Shown here in pieces: positions 6,984 to 15,850 of a DNA stretch of 17,665 nt. The stretch lies in assembly GCA_020720525.1 (NCBI GenBank), contig DYON01000023.1:1-17665 (forward strand). The letters are read 5' to 3'. Within the stretch, counting starts at the first letter, position 1. Each line of letters begins with the position of its first letter. The position numbers and the translations under genes are program-made. The notes below the pieces were generated by a model. That model did not search any database and was not told the DNA's origin. It worked only from the letters and a program-made list of their open reading frames with translations. This DNA is from Acetofilamentum sp. GTDB taxonomy: Bacteria; Bacteroidota; Bacteroidia; Bacteroidales; DTU049.

Positions 6984-8132
6984 ATGAATACATTGCGCAC
7001 AATACTCCTGTTTTTAGCATTGGCAACGACTTTCACAGTCAATGCTCGTAGCGATGTAAGGGTGCGCATTTATACCGATAAAACTTTCAAATCGGTTCAG
7101 ATTGTTGTTTTTTCGGGTAGTTACGAAATGATTGACTCGTCGGGAACTACTCGAAAAGCTTGGAATAAAAACGACACAATCACCATAAAACCAATAAATG
7201 ACGAGTTGGTGGTTTTTTCTTCGGTCGATACTGTTTTTATGGGAAAATTCATTCGTCTTCAGAGCAATGGGTTTTTGAATATTTTTCAGATTTTGCAGCC
7301 CGACCCCAAAAGATTATACGACGACAATCTGCTCATTTCGCTTCGCGACGATGGTACCATTTGGCTCATCAACGAAGTAGAACTCGAACACTATGTGGCA
7401 GGTGTTGTGCAGGCCGAAGCAGGAATTGCAAAAAATGGTGAGTTTTTCAAAGTTCAGGCAGTTGCTGTGCGTACATTTACACTTCGCAATATCGAAAAGC
7501 ACGCTGCAGAAGGCTATCAACTTTGCGATCAAACCCATTGTCAGGTTTACAAAGGTCGCTGTGGAAATACCGACATCATGTTAGCCACTTCCAAAACTGC
7601 AGGCGAAATAATGATTGATACCAGCGGACAGCCCATTATGGCTGTTTTTCATTCAAATTCGGGCGGGCAAACAGCAAATTCAGAAGATGTTTGGGGAAAA
7701 GCTGTTTACTATCTGCGTTCGGTAAACGACCCCTACAGCATTGGGCAAAATAGCTATTCGTGGCAAAAATCGTTATCACGAACCGAATGGCTCGAATACC
7801 TTCGCAAAAACTTCGAATTTCCAATCAACAATCCTATTGAAGCAAAACGCGTTACCAATTTTTCGCAAACTTCACGAAAAGCATATTTGGTCGATAACAT
7901 CAGCCTGAGAAGAGTAAGAGAAGATTTTAAATTGCGATCTACTTTTTTCAATATCAGCGAGCAAGGCGACCAAGTGGTTTTTAGCGGCAAAGGCTTTGGT
8001 CATGGGGTTGGCATGAGCCAAGAGGGCGCTATGAATATGGCTCGCCAAGGTTTTATTTATATTGATATTCTAAAATTTTACTATCTTGGCATCGAAATAA
8101 CAACGATTGATCAAATTTTTCCAACCGAATAA
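6984..8132 (+). CDS. Secreted SpoIID/LytB-domain protein
   Basis: The 382-residue protein begins with a signal peptide (about 1-22, ending VNA) and carries a SpoIID domain from about residue 110. Supporting motifs are VELEHYVAGVVQAEAG, VQAVAVRTFTL, HSNSGGQT and, near the C-terminus, GFGHGVGMSQEGAMNMA. SpoIID proteins are lytic transglycosylases that cut denuded peptidoglycan glycans in spore formers, and LytB is an amidase enhancer. In non-sporulating Bacteroidota a role in cell-wall remodelling is the natural inference. The N-terminal 100 residues (VRIYTDKTFKSVQIVVFSG) look like a separate small beta domain. ATG 6984 was chosen because it begins the signal peptide 1 nt after the lpxB stop, whereas the longer frame runs inside lpxB. 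Confidence 0.9.
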   Translation: MNTLRTILLFLALATTFTVNARSDVRVRIYTDKTFKSVQIVVFSGSYEMIDSSGTTRKAWNKNDTITIKPINDELVVFSSVDTVFMGKFIRLQSNGFLNIFQILQPDPKRLYDDNLLISLRDDGTIWLINEVELEHYVAGVVQAEAGIAKNGEFFKVQAVAVRTFTLRNIEKHAAEGYQLCDQTHCQVYKGRCGNTDIMLATSKTAGEIMIDTSGQPIMAVFHSNSGGQTANSEDVWGKAVYYLRSVNDPYSIGQNSYSWQKSLSRTEWLEYLRKNFEFPINNPIEAKRVTNFSQTSRKAYLVDNISLRRVREDFKLRSTFFNISEQGDQVVFSGKGFGHGVGMSQEGAMNMARQGFIYIDILKFYYLGIEITTIDQIFPTE

Positions 8133-8144
8133 CTGATTTCGCCG

Positions 8145-10205
8145 ATGGATTCCTGGTCGAAAATGCCTTTTGTTAGGATTATTATTCCTTTTGTTGCGGG
8201 CATTCTGATGTATCGCAGCGGAATTCATTTTTTAGCCATTTCGCAACTTACTTCAATTCTCATAGCTCTTTTTCTTGCCTTGGGAGCATGGCTGCTTTTT
8301 TTAAAAAAATTCAATTCCTACAATTTGCGGCATGTTCAGAGTGTACTGCTTATTTTCACTATTTTTATTTCGGCGTATTACATTTCACATCGAAGCGATT
8401 TTCGCAACAACGAATTTTTTATCGGCAAAACAACGCCAAACAGCGAAGTAGAAATGATGCTCCAAATCGACAATTCGGTTGAACAAAAAAACGGCACCTT
8501 CAAAACTACAGCAAGAGCTGTGGCTCTAAAAACCGAAGAAGGTTGGCAAAAGTCCGAAGGGGAAATATTGCTTTATATTGCCCAAACCGATTCGGCTCAA
8601 ATACCCGCTTATGGCGATTTGATTGCAACAAAATTCATTCTTTCGGTAGTTGAAAAGCCAGTATTTAATTCCGATTTCAATTATCAAAAGTTTCTTGCCG
8701 ACAAAAATATTTTTCATCAAGCCTACATTTCCGATGGAAATTGGACATTACTTGAGCAAAACAAAGGAAATCCTTTGATGGCATTTGCCCTTGCGGCTCG
8801 AAATAAACTGGTTTCAATTCTGCAAAATCAATTGGGAAAAACCGAAGAGTATGCCGTTGTGTCGGCTATGCTTACAGGCTACCGCGCCGACCTTAGTGCC
8901 GATATGATGCAAGCATATAGCAAAGCAGGAGTTATTCACATCATGTCGGTTTCGGGACTTCATGTTGGCGTTATTTACATTATGATTTCATCTTTACTTG
9001 GACTTTTTGCATGGTTAAAAAGGAAAAAATGGTTACGAGTAATCGTTGTTTTGCTCCTAATTTGGTTCTATTCCATGATAACAGGACTCTCTGCATCAGT
9101 TCTACGATCGGCAGTTATGATAAGCTTCATTGTGTTAGGCGAAGCCCTTCATAGGAAAATAAACCCCCTAAACAGCTTATGCGCTGCGGCATTCATTCTC
9201 TTAGCAATAAACCCAGGAAGTATTGGTGAGGTTGGATTTCAACTTTCTTTTGCTGCTGTTGCTGGGATTTTTCTGTTCCAAAAACCAATTTACCGTCTTG
9301 CTTATGTAAGAAACAAATGGATTGACCAAATATGGCAATTGGCCTGTGTTTCTTTGGCTGCACAAATAGCAACTCTGCCATTCATTCTTTACTATTTCGG
9401 GCAATTCCCCGTGTATTTCCTACTCACCAACATTCTCGTTGTTCCTCTTTCGGGAATCGTGCTCTATGCGGCAATGGGAGCTGTTTTGCTTTCGTGGATT
9501 CCTGGACTTAATGTTCTTGCTGCCTGGGCTACCATTTTGCTGGTAAAAATCATGAATTTTATTGTGGTTACGGTTGAATCGCTTCCTTACGCAGTTGCAG
9601 GAAACATCTTCGTGAATGCTTGGTCGGCATTAGTTATTGCAATGATTATTGCGTTGATTTTTGCAATGATAACAATGAAGAAAATTCGACTTATTTTTCC
9701 TATTCTTATTTTTGCTACGCTGGCATCGGCATTCCAATGGAACCATGCAATCGAAAATAAAAACTCCTCGTTTTGGTTTGCACTCAAAGATGGAAAACAA
9801 TATTTGACTGGCATAAAACACAAACAGAATCTGTATATCGTCGAACCAGAGCCAGATTATCTGCCTTCGGCCTTTGTATTGAATCGAGTAATAAACTTTG
9901 CAAAACGAAATGGGCTAAAAACAATTGCTGTTCCACCTCAATTCAACGACTCGGTGGTTTTCAGAAACAATCAGTTTATAGCCTTTGCAAATTATAAAGC
10001 CATCACCATCAACGACTACAAAATTCCACCTGCAACCATTTCGTTGCCTCAAGCAGATATTGTGATTGCACCAAAAATGAGCAAATACTATCAAGAAAAG
10101 TTTGTAAAACTAAAACCCGAACAGGCTTTAATGATAAAATACGGAATTTCAAAGTCGTCGATAATCGATTTGAATCAACACCGCGATTGGGTTTTCTATT
10201 TTTGA
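8145..10205 (+). CDS. comEC: ComEC/Rec2-family DNA-uptake channel protein
   Basis: ComEC forms the inner-membrane channel that carries single-stranded DNA into the cell in natural transformation. The 686-residue protein has N-terminal membrane helices (about 8-80), a soluble DUF4131/OB-like domain (about 90-205), and the polytopic Competence domain (about 230-530) with the hallmark HIMSVSGLHVG (265-275) and LSASVLRSAVM. The C-terminal part, about 535-686, is soluble but short. It lacks the HxHxDH motif, so the metallo-beta-lactamase nuclease domain of Bacillus-type ComEC is absent, as is common in Bacteroidota. Presence of the gene alone does not prove competence. It starts 12 nt after the SpoIID-domain gene and is the last gene of the + cluster, converging on rdgB. 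Confidence 0.93.
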   Translation: MDSWSKMPFVRIIIPFVAGILMYRSGIHFLAISQLTSILIALFLALGAWLLFLKKFNSYNLRHVQSVLLIFTIFISAYYISHRSDFRNNEFFIGKTTPNSEVEMMLQIDNSVEQKNGTFKTTARAVALKTEEGWQKSEGEILLYIAQTDSAQIPAYGDLIATKFILSVVEKPVFNSDFNYQKFLADKNIFHQAYISDGNWTLLEQNKGNPLMAFALAARNKLVSILQNQLGKTEEYAVVSAMLTGYRADLSADMMQAYSKAGVIHIMSVSGLHVGVIYIMISSLLGLFAWLKRKKWLRVIVVLLLIWFYSMITGLSASVLRSAVMISFIVLGEALHRKINPLNSLCAAAFILLAINPGSIGEVGFQLSFAAVAGIFLFQKPIYRLAYVRNKWIDQIWQLACVSLAAQIATLPFILYYFGQFPVYFLLTNILVVPLSGIVLYAAMGAVLLSWIPGLNVLAAWATILLVKIMNFIVVTVESLPYAVAGNIFVNAWSALVIAMIIALIFAMITMKKIRLIFPILIFATLASAFQWNHAIENKNSSFWFALKDGKQYLTGIKHKQNLYIVEPEPDYLPSAFVLNRVINFAKRNGLKTIAVPPQFNDSVVFRNNQFIAFANYKAITINDYKIPPATISLPQADIVIAPKMSKYYQEKFVKLKPEQALMIKYGISKSSIIDLNQHRDWVFYF

Positions 10206-10253
10206 TTTGCAGCCAACTTAGATTTGCCAAAAAGGATGCAGCTTTGTTCTATG

Positions 10254-10838
10254 TTATTGATAGTCATGCCGTTGAAAATATCTTCTCATGTTTTCCATAG
10301 CTCTCCCACGATGACTAATTGCATTTTTGGCATCTGAAGCCATTTCGGCAAACGAAACATTTTGTCCAATTGGTCGAAAAACTGAATCGTATCCAAAACC
10401 GCCCTTTCCTTGTCGCGACAACAGAATTTCACCCTCAACTATTCCTTCAAACAAATGCTCTTCGCCAGAAAAGATGAGACAAACCACCGTGCGAAATCGG
10501 GCTTTACGGTTTTCAATTCCATTCAGCTCTGCTAAAAGTTTGTCGATATTGGCTTCGAAATTGTGTCCATCGCCAGCATAGCGTGCCGAATAAACTCCAG
10601 GCCGTGCATCGAGAGCCTCAACCTCGAGCCCGGTATCGTCGGCAAAACAATCGATGCCTGCTTCTGAATATACAGCCCTTGCTTTAATAATTGCGTTTTC
10701 GTCGAGTGTACTGCCTGTTTCTTCAATATCATCCAAAAAACCAACATCCTTTAGACTTACAATTTCAATTTTCGCCGAAAATATTTGTCGTACTTCTTCG
10801 AGCTTATGGGCATTGTTGGTAGCGAAAATGAGCTTCAT
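10254..10838 (-). CDS. rdgB: RdgB/HAM1-type non-canonical purine NTP pyrophosphatase
   Basis: RdgB hydrolyses dITP, ITP and XTP to monophosphates and pyrophosphate, keeping deaminated purines out of DNA and RNA. The 194-residue length is typical. Motifs seen are FATNNAHKLEEV (5-16, substrate loop), ETGSTLDENAIIKA (40-53), FADDTGLEVEAL (65-76, with the catalytic Asp), PGVYSARYAG, GFGYDSVF and the final SHRGRAMENM. It is cytoplasmic. It is the last gene of the - strand cluster, 45 nt after the pentapeptide gene. A near-consensus -7 box (TACATTTA at 10849-10856) suggests it may also have its own promoter. Confidence 0.96.
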   Translation of the reverse strand: MKLIFATNNAHKLEEVRQIFSAKIEIVSLKDVGFLDDIEETGSTLDENAIIKARAVYSEAGIDCFADDTGLEVEALDARPGVYSARYAGDGHNFEANIDKLLAELNGIENRKARFRTVVCLIFSGEEHLFEGIVEGEILLSRQGKGGFGYDSVFRPIGQNVSFAEMASDAKNAISHRGRAMENMRRYFQRHDYQ

Positions 10839-10848
10839 TTTTTTTATG

Positions 10849-10856
10849 TAAATGTA
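10849..10856 (-). promoter_or_regulatory. Possible internal -7 box for rdgB
   Basis: On the - strand this reads TACATTTA, seven of eight positions of TAnnTTTG when the free positions are counted, 10 nt upstream of the rdgB ATG. It could allow rdgB to be expressed separately from the upstream cluster. The match is imperfect and the DNA is AT-rich. Confidence 0.25.
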
Positions 10857-10883
10857 GAAATATTTTTATATGCATGCGTCGCT

Positions 10884-11435
10884 TTACTCCACCACAATTC
10901 CAGCGTCCGACAGAAGGCCAAGAACACCAGGGTACGAAAAGCGGGCGCCTTTGAGTTTGTTGAGCTGTGGGAAAATAACAAATCCCAGTGCATTGCGAAA
11001 ATCGGAGCTGGTGAGGTTGCAATGTTCGAACCTTGTTCCTTCGAGATCGCTACCATCGAACGAGGCTTGGGTAAGGTCGGCTTCGTCGAAAAAAGCTTCG
11101 TGAATCACACATTGAATGAATTGCGTTTTGCGTAAAGTCATTTTCTGAAAAACCGAATAATTCAAAATGCACTTACGAAATGCAACCGAGAAAATATATT
11201 TAGAGCATTTGCCAAAATCGAGTCCCAGCAATTTGCAATCGTCGAATTTAGCATTGACCAACACCGTTTTGTGGAGTTTGCACATACTAAAATCGCATCC
11301 GATAAAATGGCAAGCGTCGAAAGTGAAACCACTCAAATCGATTCCAGTAAACAAGCAGTTTTGGAATGTACACGAAAGAAATTCGCTTTCCGAATTCAGA
11401 ACTTCTGTTGAATTGTAATCTTGATTTTCAATCAT
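10884..11435 (-). CDS. Pentapeptide-repeat protein, Qnr/McbG-like architecture
   Basis: The 183-residue protein is made almost wholly of pentapeptide repeats (about 18-150). They follow the A(D/N)LxX pattern with Phe or Leu at the central position every five residues, for example SCTFQNCLFTGIDLSGFTF and FDEADLTQASFDGSDLEG. These form a right-handed square beta-helix that can mimic DNA. The short C-terminal segment KLKGARFSYPGVLGLLSDAG resembles the dimerisation tail of Qnr and McbG proteins, which protect DNA gyrase. Gyrase binding here is inference only, since many such proteins have unknown targets. Cysteines are frequent in the repeats. No signal peptide is seen, so it is cytoplasmic. It follows hflX after 54 nt. 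Confidence 0.88.
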   Translation of the reverse strand: MIENQDYNSTEVLNSESEFLSCTFQNCLFTGIDLSGFTFDACHFIGCDFSMCKLHKTVLVNAKFDDCKLLGLDFGKCSKYIFSVAFRKCILNYSVFQKMTLRKTQFIQCVIHEAFFDEADLTQASFDGSDLEGTRFEHCNLTSSDFRNALGFVIFPQLNKLKGARFSYPGVLGLLSDAGIVVE

Positions 11436-11489
11436 ATCATCACAATAATACTGTTTGTTCAGCTACATTAATTTGCAGATAGTGTTCAA

Positions 11490-12707
11490 TCAATAGTAGG
11501 GAACTACACCCGGATACTTGGTTGTGTGAAGTTCGTTCACTTTCTGAGCAAGCAATTCTTTAAAAGCATCGACCTGATAGCCTTTTTTGGCCGAAATAAA
11601 AATAGTAGGCAGATTGGTTCGCCCCATAAAGCTTTCTTCGAGAAGTTGCTCGGGGGTTTTTTTGACCGACACCTCTTCTTCTACATTATCGTCGAATCGG
11701 TCATCGCCAAATTGTTCGTCGGGCACGTACAAGTCAACTTTGTTGAATACAATCAAAACTGGTTTATCGCCAGCACCAATATCGAGCAGTGTTTTGCTCA
11801 CTGTTTCCATTTGTTCTTGATGATTTGGGTGCGAAACGTCAACTATATGTAGCAACAAATCGGCTTCACGAATCTCGTCGAGGGTCGATTTAAACGATTC
11901 AACCAAATGGTGAGGCAGTTTGCGAATAAAACCAACGGTATCGCTGAGCAAAAACGCCAAATGATTGTAGGTTACTTTGCGCACAGTGGTATCGAGCGTA
12001 GCAAAAAGTTTATTTTCGGCATACACATCGGCTTTGGCAACCACATTCATAATGGTACTTTTGCCTACATTGGTATATCCAACCAGCGAAACCCGAATAA
12101 GCTTGTCGCGATTTTTGCGCTGGGTCTGCTTTTGCCGATCGATATCTTTCAATTCTTCCTTCAAAAACGAAATACGTTGACGAATAATCCGGCGGTCGGT
12201 TTCAATTTCTTTTTCGCCCGGACCTTTCATTCCAATACCACCACGCTGCTTCTGCAAGTGAGTCCACAGGCGTGTAAGGCGAGGCAACAAGTATTCGTAT
12301 TGAGCAAGTTCTACTTGTGTGCGCGCATAAGCCGTGCGTGCATGCGACGCAAAAATATCGAGAATCAGATTGGTGCGGTCGAGAATTTTGCAACCCAATT
12401 CGCCTTCAATATTTCGCAACTGCGATGGGGTGAGTTCGTCGTCGAACACCACCATATCGATATGATTGTCTTCGACATACGCAGCAATCTCTTTCAATTT
12501 TCCAGTACCCACAAAAGTTCGGCTATCGGGGTTTGGCAATCGTTGGGTAAAATATTTTATCACATCGGCATCGGCTGTTCGTGCCAAAAAATCGAGTTCG
12601 GCAATGTATTCGGCAGCCTTTTCTTCGGGTTGCGAAGGCGTAATAAGCCCAACCAAAATGGTGCGCTCTTTGGGCTTTTCGGTTGAATAATTTACTGGTT
12701 TTGGCAT
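11490..12707 (-). CDS. hflX: Ribosome-associated GTPase HflX
   Basis: HflX binds the 50S subunit and splits stalled ribosomes under stress. The 405-residue protein has the N-terminal HflX domain with the glycine-rich segment QRGGIGMKGPGEKEIETDRR (154-173), a coiled linker (about 175-203) and a GTPase domain. Motifs are G1 GYTNVGKST (210-218), G3 DTVGF (256-260), G4 NKVD (322-325) and G5 SAKKG (372-376). An acidic stretch between G4 and G5 (about 329-346, rich in Asp/Glu) looks like a lineage-specific insert. Its ATG overlaps the stop of the upstream membrane-protein gene in TAATG, so translation is probably coupled. Confidence 0.96.
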   Translation of the reverse strand: MPKPVNYSTEKPKERTILVGLITPSQPEEKAAEYIAELDFLARTADADVIKYFTQRLPNPDSRTFVGTGKLKEIAAYVEDNHIDMVVFDDELTPSQLRNIEGELGCKILDRTNLILDIFASHARTAYARTQVELAQYEYLLPRLTRLWTHLQKQRGGIGMKGPGEKEIETDRRIIRQRISFLKEELKDIDRQKQTQRKNRDKLIRVSLVGYTNVGKSTIMNVVAKADVYAENKLFATLDTTVRKVTYNHLAFLLSDTVGFIRKLPHHLVESFKSTLDEIREADLLLHIVDVSHPNHQEQMETVSKTLLDIGAGDKPVLIVFNKVDLYVPDEQFGDDRFDDNVEEEVSVKKTPEQLLEESFMGRTNLPTIFISAKKGYQVDAFKELLAQKVNELHTTKYPGVVPYY

Positions 12708-13048
12708 TATTTCTTGTTTCCTACGCTAAACATCATGAGCATCATCGACATCGACATCAGAAAAACCAACATTGGCAAGTTGGGTTCTTGTGTAAAAAGC
12801 ACAACAAGCTGATAGACAGATAGTCCAAAAAGAAAAAATGCACTTAGCACTGTCATTGCAGGTTTGGCAAGAAAACCACCAACAAAAAGCAGCACAGTAA
12901 ACAGCGAAAATGCCGCAGCAATGTAAAATTCGAGAGCAGAAAAGTCGAATGTTTTAACGGTTTCGAAAAAAACGGTGTAAGCAAACACCATCATTGTAAT
13001 GCGAATGAGCCATGCGGCAAACTGGAATAGACCTTTTGCTGGTTTCAT
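12707..13048 (-). CDS. Small four-helix membrane protein, unknown function
   Basis: The 113-residue product has four predicted membrane helices (about 9-28, 41-61, 64-85 and 91-109), with a basic N-terminus and a short GNKK tail. The last helix is very rich in methionine (MLVFLMSMSMMLMMF). I do not recognise the family and see no catalytic or metal-binding motif. It lies 1 nt after the trpS stop, and its own stop overlaps the hflX start, so it is clearly part of the same transcript. Nothing in the sequence ties it functionally to either neighbour. Confidence 0.8.
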   Translation of the reverse strand: MKPAKGLFQFAAWLIRITMMVFAYTVFFETVKTFDFSALEFYIAAAFSLFTVLLFVGGFLAKPAMTVLSAFFLFGLSVYQLVVLFTQEPNLPMLVFLMSMSMMLMMFSVGNKK

Positions 13049-13049
13049 A

Positions 13050-14048
13050 TCAAATTGTTTTAAAACCTATTATTTGACGGACTTCTTCAATGGTTTTCGA
13101 AGCACTTTCACGTGCTTTCTCGCGACCTGTGGCTGCAATTTTCGATATAAGTGCATCGTTCGAAACCACATCGATTATTCGTTCACGAATGGGAGCCACA
13201 AAGTTGTTCATATCAACTGCCAGCTGCTTTTTGAGGTCGCCATAACGAATGGTGCAGTTGGCATACGATTCGCGGAAAAATGCTGCTGTATCGGCAGTAG
13301 AAACAATATCGAGCAAAGCAAACAAATTGGCGATGGCCTGCGGGGGAGTCTGATTGGCTTCGGTTGGACCTGCATCGGTAACAGCACGCATTATTTTCTT
13401 CGAAATGGTCTTTTCGTCGTCGATTAGAAAAATAGCATTTCCCTCGCCTTCCGATTTTCCCATTTTACCACTTCCATCGAGACCCGGAACTTTCACAAGC
13501 TCTTCGCCAAAGTTATAAGCAACTGGTTCGGGAAAAAAATCGGTTTTATACATCCGATTGAACCTGCTAGCAAAAGTGCGGGTCATTTCGAGATGCTGCT
13601 CTTGGTCTTTCCCAACAGGCACTTTTTCGGCACGATGAATAAGAATATCGGCAGCCATAAGTGTTGGATATGTAAGCAAACCTGCATTCACATTGTTGGG
13701 ATTTTTGCGTGCTTTTTCCTTGAAAGAAGTAACACGCATGAGCTCGCCCAAATAAGCGTTCATATTTAAAAATAAATACAGCTCGGCGGTTTCTGGAATA
13801 TCGCTTTGAATATACAAAGTTGCTTTTTCGGGATCGAGCCCACAAGCAACAAATTCGGCAAGCACTTGCTTTACGTTGTAGTTCAAGTTTTCGGGAGTGG
13901 GATGAGTTGTAAGGCTGTGGTAATCGGCAATAAAGAAAAAACAATCGCTTTCTTCCTGCAATTTGAGAAAGTTCTTCACTGCACCAAAATAATTTCCTAG
14001 ATGCAAATTGCCCGTTGGCCTTATTCCACTTACAATTCTATTGGTCAT
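13050..14048 (-). CDS. trpS: Tryptophanyl-tRNA synthetase
   Basis: TrpS is a class I aminoacyl-tRNA synthetase that charges tRNA-Trp in the cytoplasm. The 332-residue length matches bacterial TrpS. The HIGH signature appears as GNLHLGN (13-19) after SGIRPT, and the KMSKS loop as KMGKS (195-199) within GLDGSGKMGKSEGEGN, the usual variant in this lineage. PVGKDQEQHLEMTR is the conserved ATP/tryptophan-pocket region. ATG 14048 was chosen because MTNRIVSGIRPTG starts at the usual position. The longer frame to 14123 runs within recJ. It overlaps the recJ stop by 4 nt (ATGA). Confidence 0.97.
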   Translation of the reverse strand: MTNRIVSGIRPTGNLHLGNYFGAVKNFLKLQEESDCFFFIADYHSLTTHPTPENLNYNVKQVLAEFVACGLDPEKATLYIQSDIPETAELYLFLNMNAYLGELMRVTSFKEKARKNPNNVNAGLLTYPTLMAADILIHRAEKVPVGKDQEQHLEMTRTFASRFNRMYKTDFFPEPVAYNFGEELVKVPGLDGSGKMGKSEGEGNAIFLIDDEKTISKKIMRAVTDAGPTEANQTPPQAIANLFALLDIVSTADTAAFFRESYANCTIRYGDLKKQLAVDMNNFVAPIRERIIDVVSNDALISKIAATGREKARESASKTIEEVRQIIGFKTI

Positions 14049-15826
14049 TCCTGCGTATCTCCTTTGTCTTTTTCGGTTCTGATGTCTTTGATATTGAGTT
14101 GAAGCGTGGTATTGCCATTCCACTCGTTTTCTTCGATTGAGTAAACAATATCGAATGGTTCTTTGCTCTCGATATACTGAAAATAATCGCCCAACTGAAA
14201 AGCAATTCCAGGCAAGCCAAAACTTTTGTAGTGGCTTTGTGTAACCATGAGTTTAATATGATTGCTACCAACCAATTTCGAGAAACCGTTGTCGTAAACT
14301 CGATTGGTTTGAAAAACTGGATTCATATTTCCAGGACCAAATGGTGCAAATTGTTTCAAAACGGTATAGAATTTTTTGGTCACTTCGTTGAAATCGAGAT
14401 ACGAATCAATTTCAATGAGAGGAATCATCATATCGTCGGTGATATTTGCCTGCGCATATTCTTCGATTCTGCGTCGGAATTCTTCAAAATTGCTTTCGTA
14501 GAGCGACAATCCGGCAGCGTAGGTATGACCGCCCCAATGAATAAGCAAATCGCTGCAAGCACCAATGGCTTCGTAAATATCGAAATTCTTGATCGATCGG
14601 GCGCTCCCGGTAATAATTCCTTTTTCGCTCGATTCGGTAAAAACAATGGTTGGCTTATAGTAATGCTCGGTTAGCCGCGAAGCAACAATTCCCAAAATTC
14701 CTTTGTGCCATGCAGGGTTGTAGAGCACAGTCGATTTACGATTGAAGTCGTCGAGCGAATCTTCGATGGTTGTAAGTGCTTCGGATGTAGCATTTGCATC
14801 GAGACTTTTCCGTTCAATATTGAATCCATCAATTGTCATAGCAAATTCCTCGGCAAGCAGAGCATCGTCGCTCACCAGTAAATCGACCGAACTGCGGGCA
14901 CTGTGAATTCGCCCTGCTGCATTCACCCGAGGGCCAACAATAAAAACGAGATCGGATATGGTTATTTTTTTTGTGAACGAATAGTCGGTTTTGTAATAAC
15001 TATCGGGTCGGCGCTTTACTCCAGCCGTTTTCAGAATAGCTTCGATTCCAGCACTGGGCGAAGTATTAATCATTTTCAGTCCGAAGTGCGATAAAATACG
15101 ATTTTCACCAGTAACGGGAACAATATCGGCTGCAATGCTAAGTGTAACCAAATCGAGAAGCACTTTCAACTCGTCGAAATGAATGTCGAGCTTTTGGGCA
15201 AGCCCCTGCATAAGTTTGAATCCCACGCCACAGCCCGAAAGTTCCTCGAAAGGATAGTTACAATCTTTGCGTTTGGGATCGAGCACTGCCACAGCTTGTG
15301 GAATATCGTCGCCAGGCCTGTGGTGATCGCAAATAATGAAATCGATATTCTTGCTCGTTGCGTAAAGAACTTTTTCTTGATCCTTTATACCACAATCGAC
15401 AGCAATAATAAGCGCACATTCGGTTTCGGCAGCATAATCGACTCCTTTTAACGAAATGCCATATCCTTCGGAATATCTATCTGGAATATAGTAATCGAGT
15501 GGAATATCGAATCGCTTGAGAAATTTATAGAGCGTTGCAACAGCCGTTGTACCATCTACATCGTAATCGCCATAAAGCAAAACACGTTCTTTTTTATCGA
15601 TTGCTGCAATAAGCCTATCTACTGCCTTGTCCATATCCTTCATAAGATATGGATCGTGCAAATCGCTCAGGCTGGGCCGAAAAAAGGCTTTTGCTTTATC
15701 GAACGAATCAATATCACGCTGAACCAACAAATTGGCAAGGGTCCGATTCACATTTACCTTCTCCATTATAAGGCGAATGTGTTCTTCGTTTCCTTGTTCT
15801 CGTAAATTCCAGCGTTTTGCTAACAT
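14045..15826 (-). CDS. recJ: Single-stranded-DNA-specific exonuclease RecJ
   Basis: RecJ degrades single-stranded DNA 5' to 3' in recombination, mismatch and base-excision repair. The 593-residue protein carries the DHH-family catalytic motifs in order: DYDVDG (87-92), VDCG (143-146), DHH (167-169), SGCG (197-200) and the DIVP region (about 234-237). These are followed by GPRVNAAGR and a DHHA1 domain with GGHTYAAGLSL. The C-terminal third contains an OB-type DNA-binding domain. The start MLAKRWNLRE fits family N-termini, and an exact -7 box lies 16 nt upstream. It is the first gene of the - strand cluster and overlaps trpS by 4 nt. Confidence 0.97.
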   Translation of the reverse strand: MLAKRWNLREQGNEEHIRLIMEKVNVNRTLANLLVQRDIDSFDKAKAFFRPSLSDLHDPYLMKDMDKAVDRLIAAIDKKERVLLYGDYDVDGTTAVATLYKFLKRFDIPLDYYIPDRYSEGYGISLKGVDYAAETECALIIAVDCGIKDQEKVLYATSKNIDFIICDHHRPGDDIPQAVAVLDPKRKDCNYPFEELSGCGVGFKLMQGLAQKLDIHFDELKVLLDLVTLSIAADIVPVTGENRILSHFGLKMINTSPSAGIEAILKTAGVKRRPDSYYKTDYSFTKKITISDLVFIVGPRVNAAGRIHSARSSVDLLVSDDALLAEEFAMTIDGFNIERKSLDANATSEALTTIEDSLDDFNRKSTVLYNPAWHKGILGIVASRLTEHYYKPTIVFTESSEKGIITGSARSIKNFDIYEAIGACSDLLIHWGGHTYAAGLSLYESNFEEFRRRIEEYAQANITDDMMIPLIEIDSYLDFNEVTKKFYTVLKQFAPFGPGNMNPVFQTNRVYDNGFSKLVGSNHIKLMVTQSHYKSFGLPGIAFQLGDYFQYIESKEPFDIVYSIEENEWNGNTTLQLNIKDIRTEKDKGDTQE

Positions 15827-15842
15827 GGTGTGGTTTAATTTG

Positions 15843-15850
15843 CAAAGGTA
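15843..15850 (-). promoter_or_regulatory. -7 promoter box for the recJ-to-rdgB cluster
   Basis: On the - strand this reads TACCTTTG, an exact match to TAnnTTTG, 16 nt before the recJ ATG at 15826. The upstream 20 nt are A/T runs, and a clear -33 TTG is not seen. It is the most likely main promoter for the downstream genes, which have no large gap until the one after hflX. Confidence 0.5.

Noticed and set aside
10206..10253. Bidirectional terminator between comEC and rdgB
   Set aside because: The 48-nt gap has no stable inverted repeat.
14049..14123. Longer N-terminus of trpS
   Set aside because: It lies inside recJ in another frame, and TrpS proteins start just before the SGIRPTG segment.
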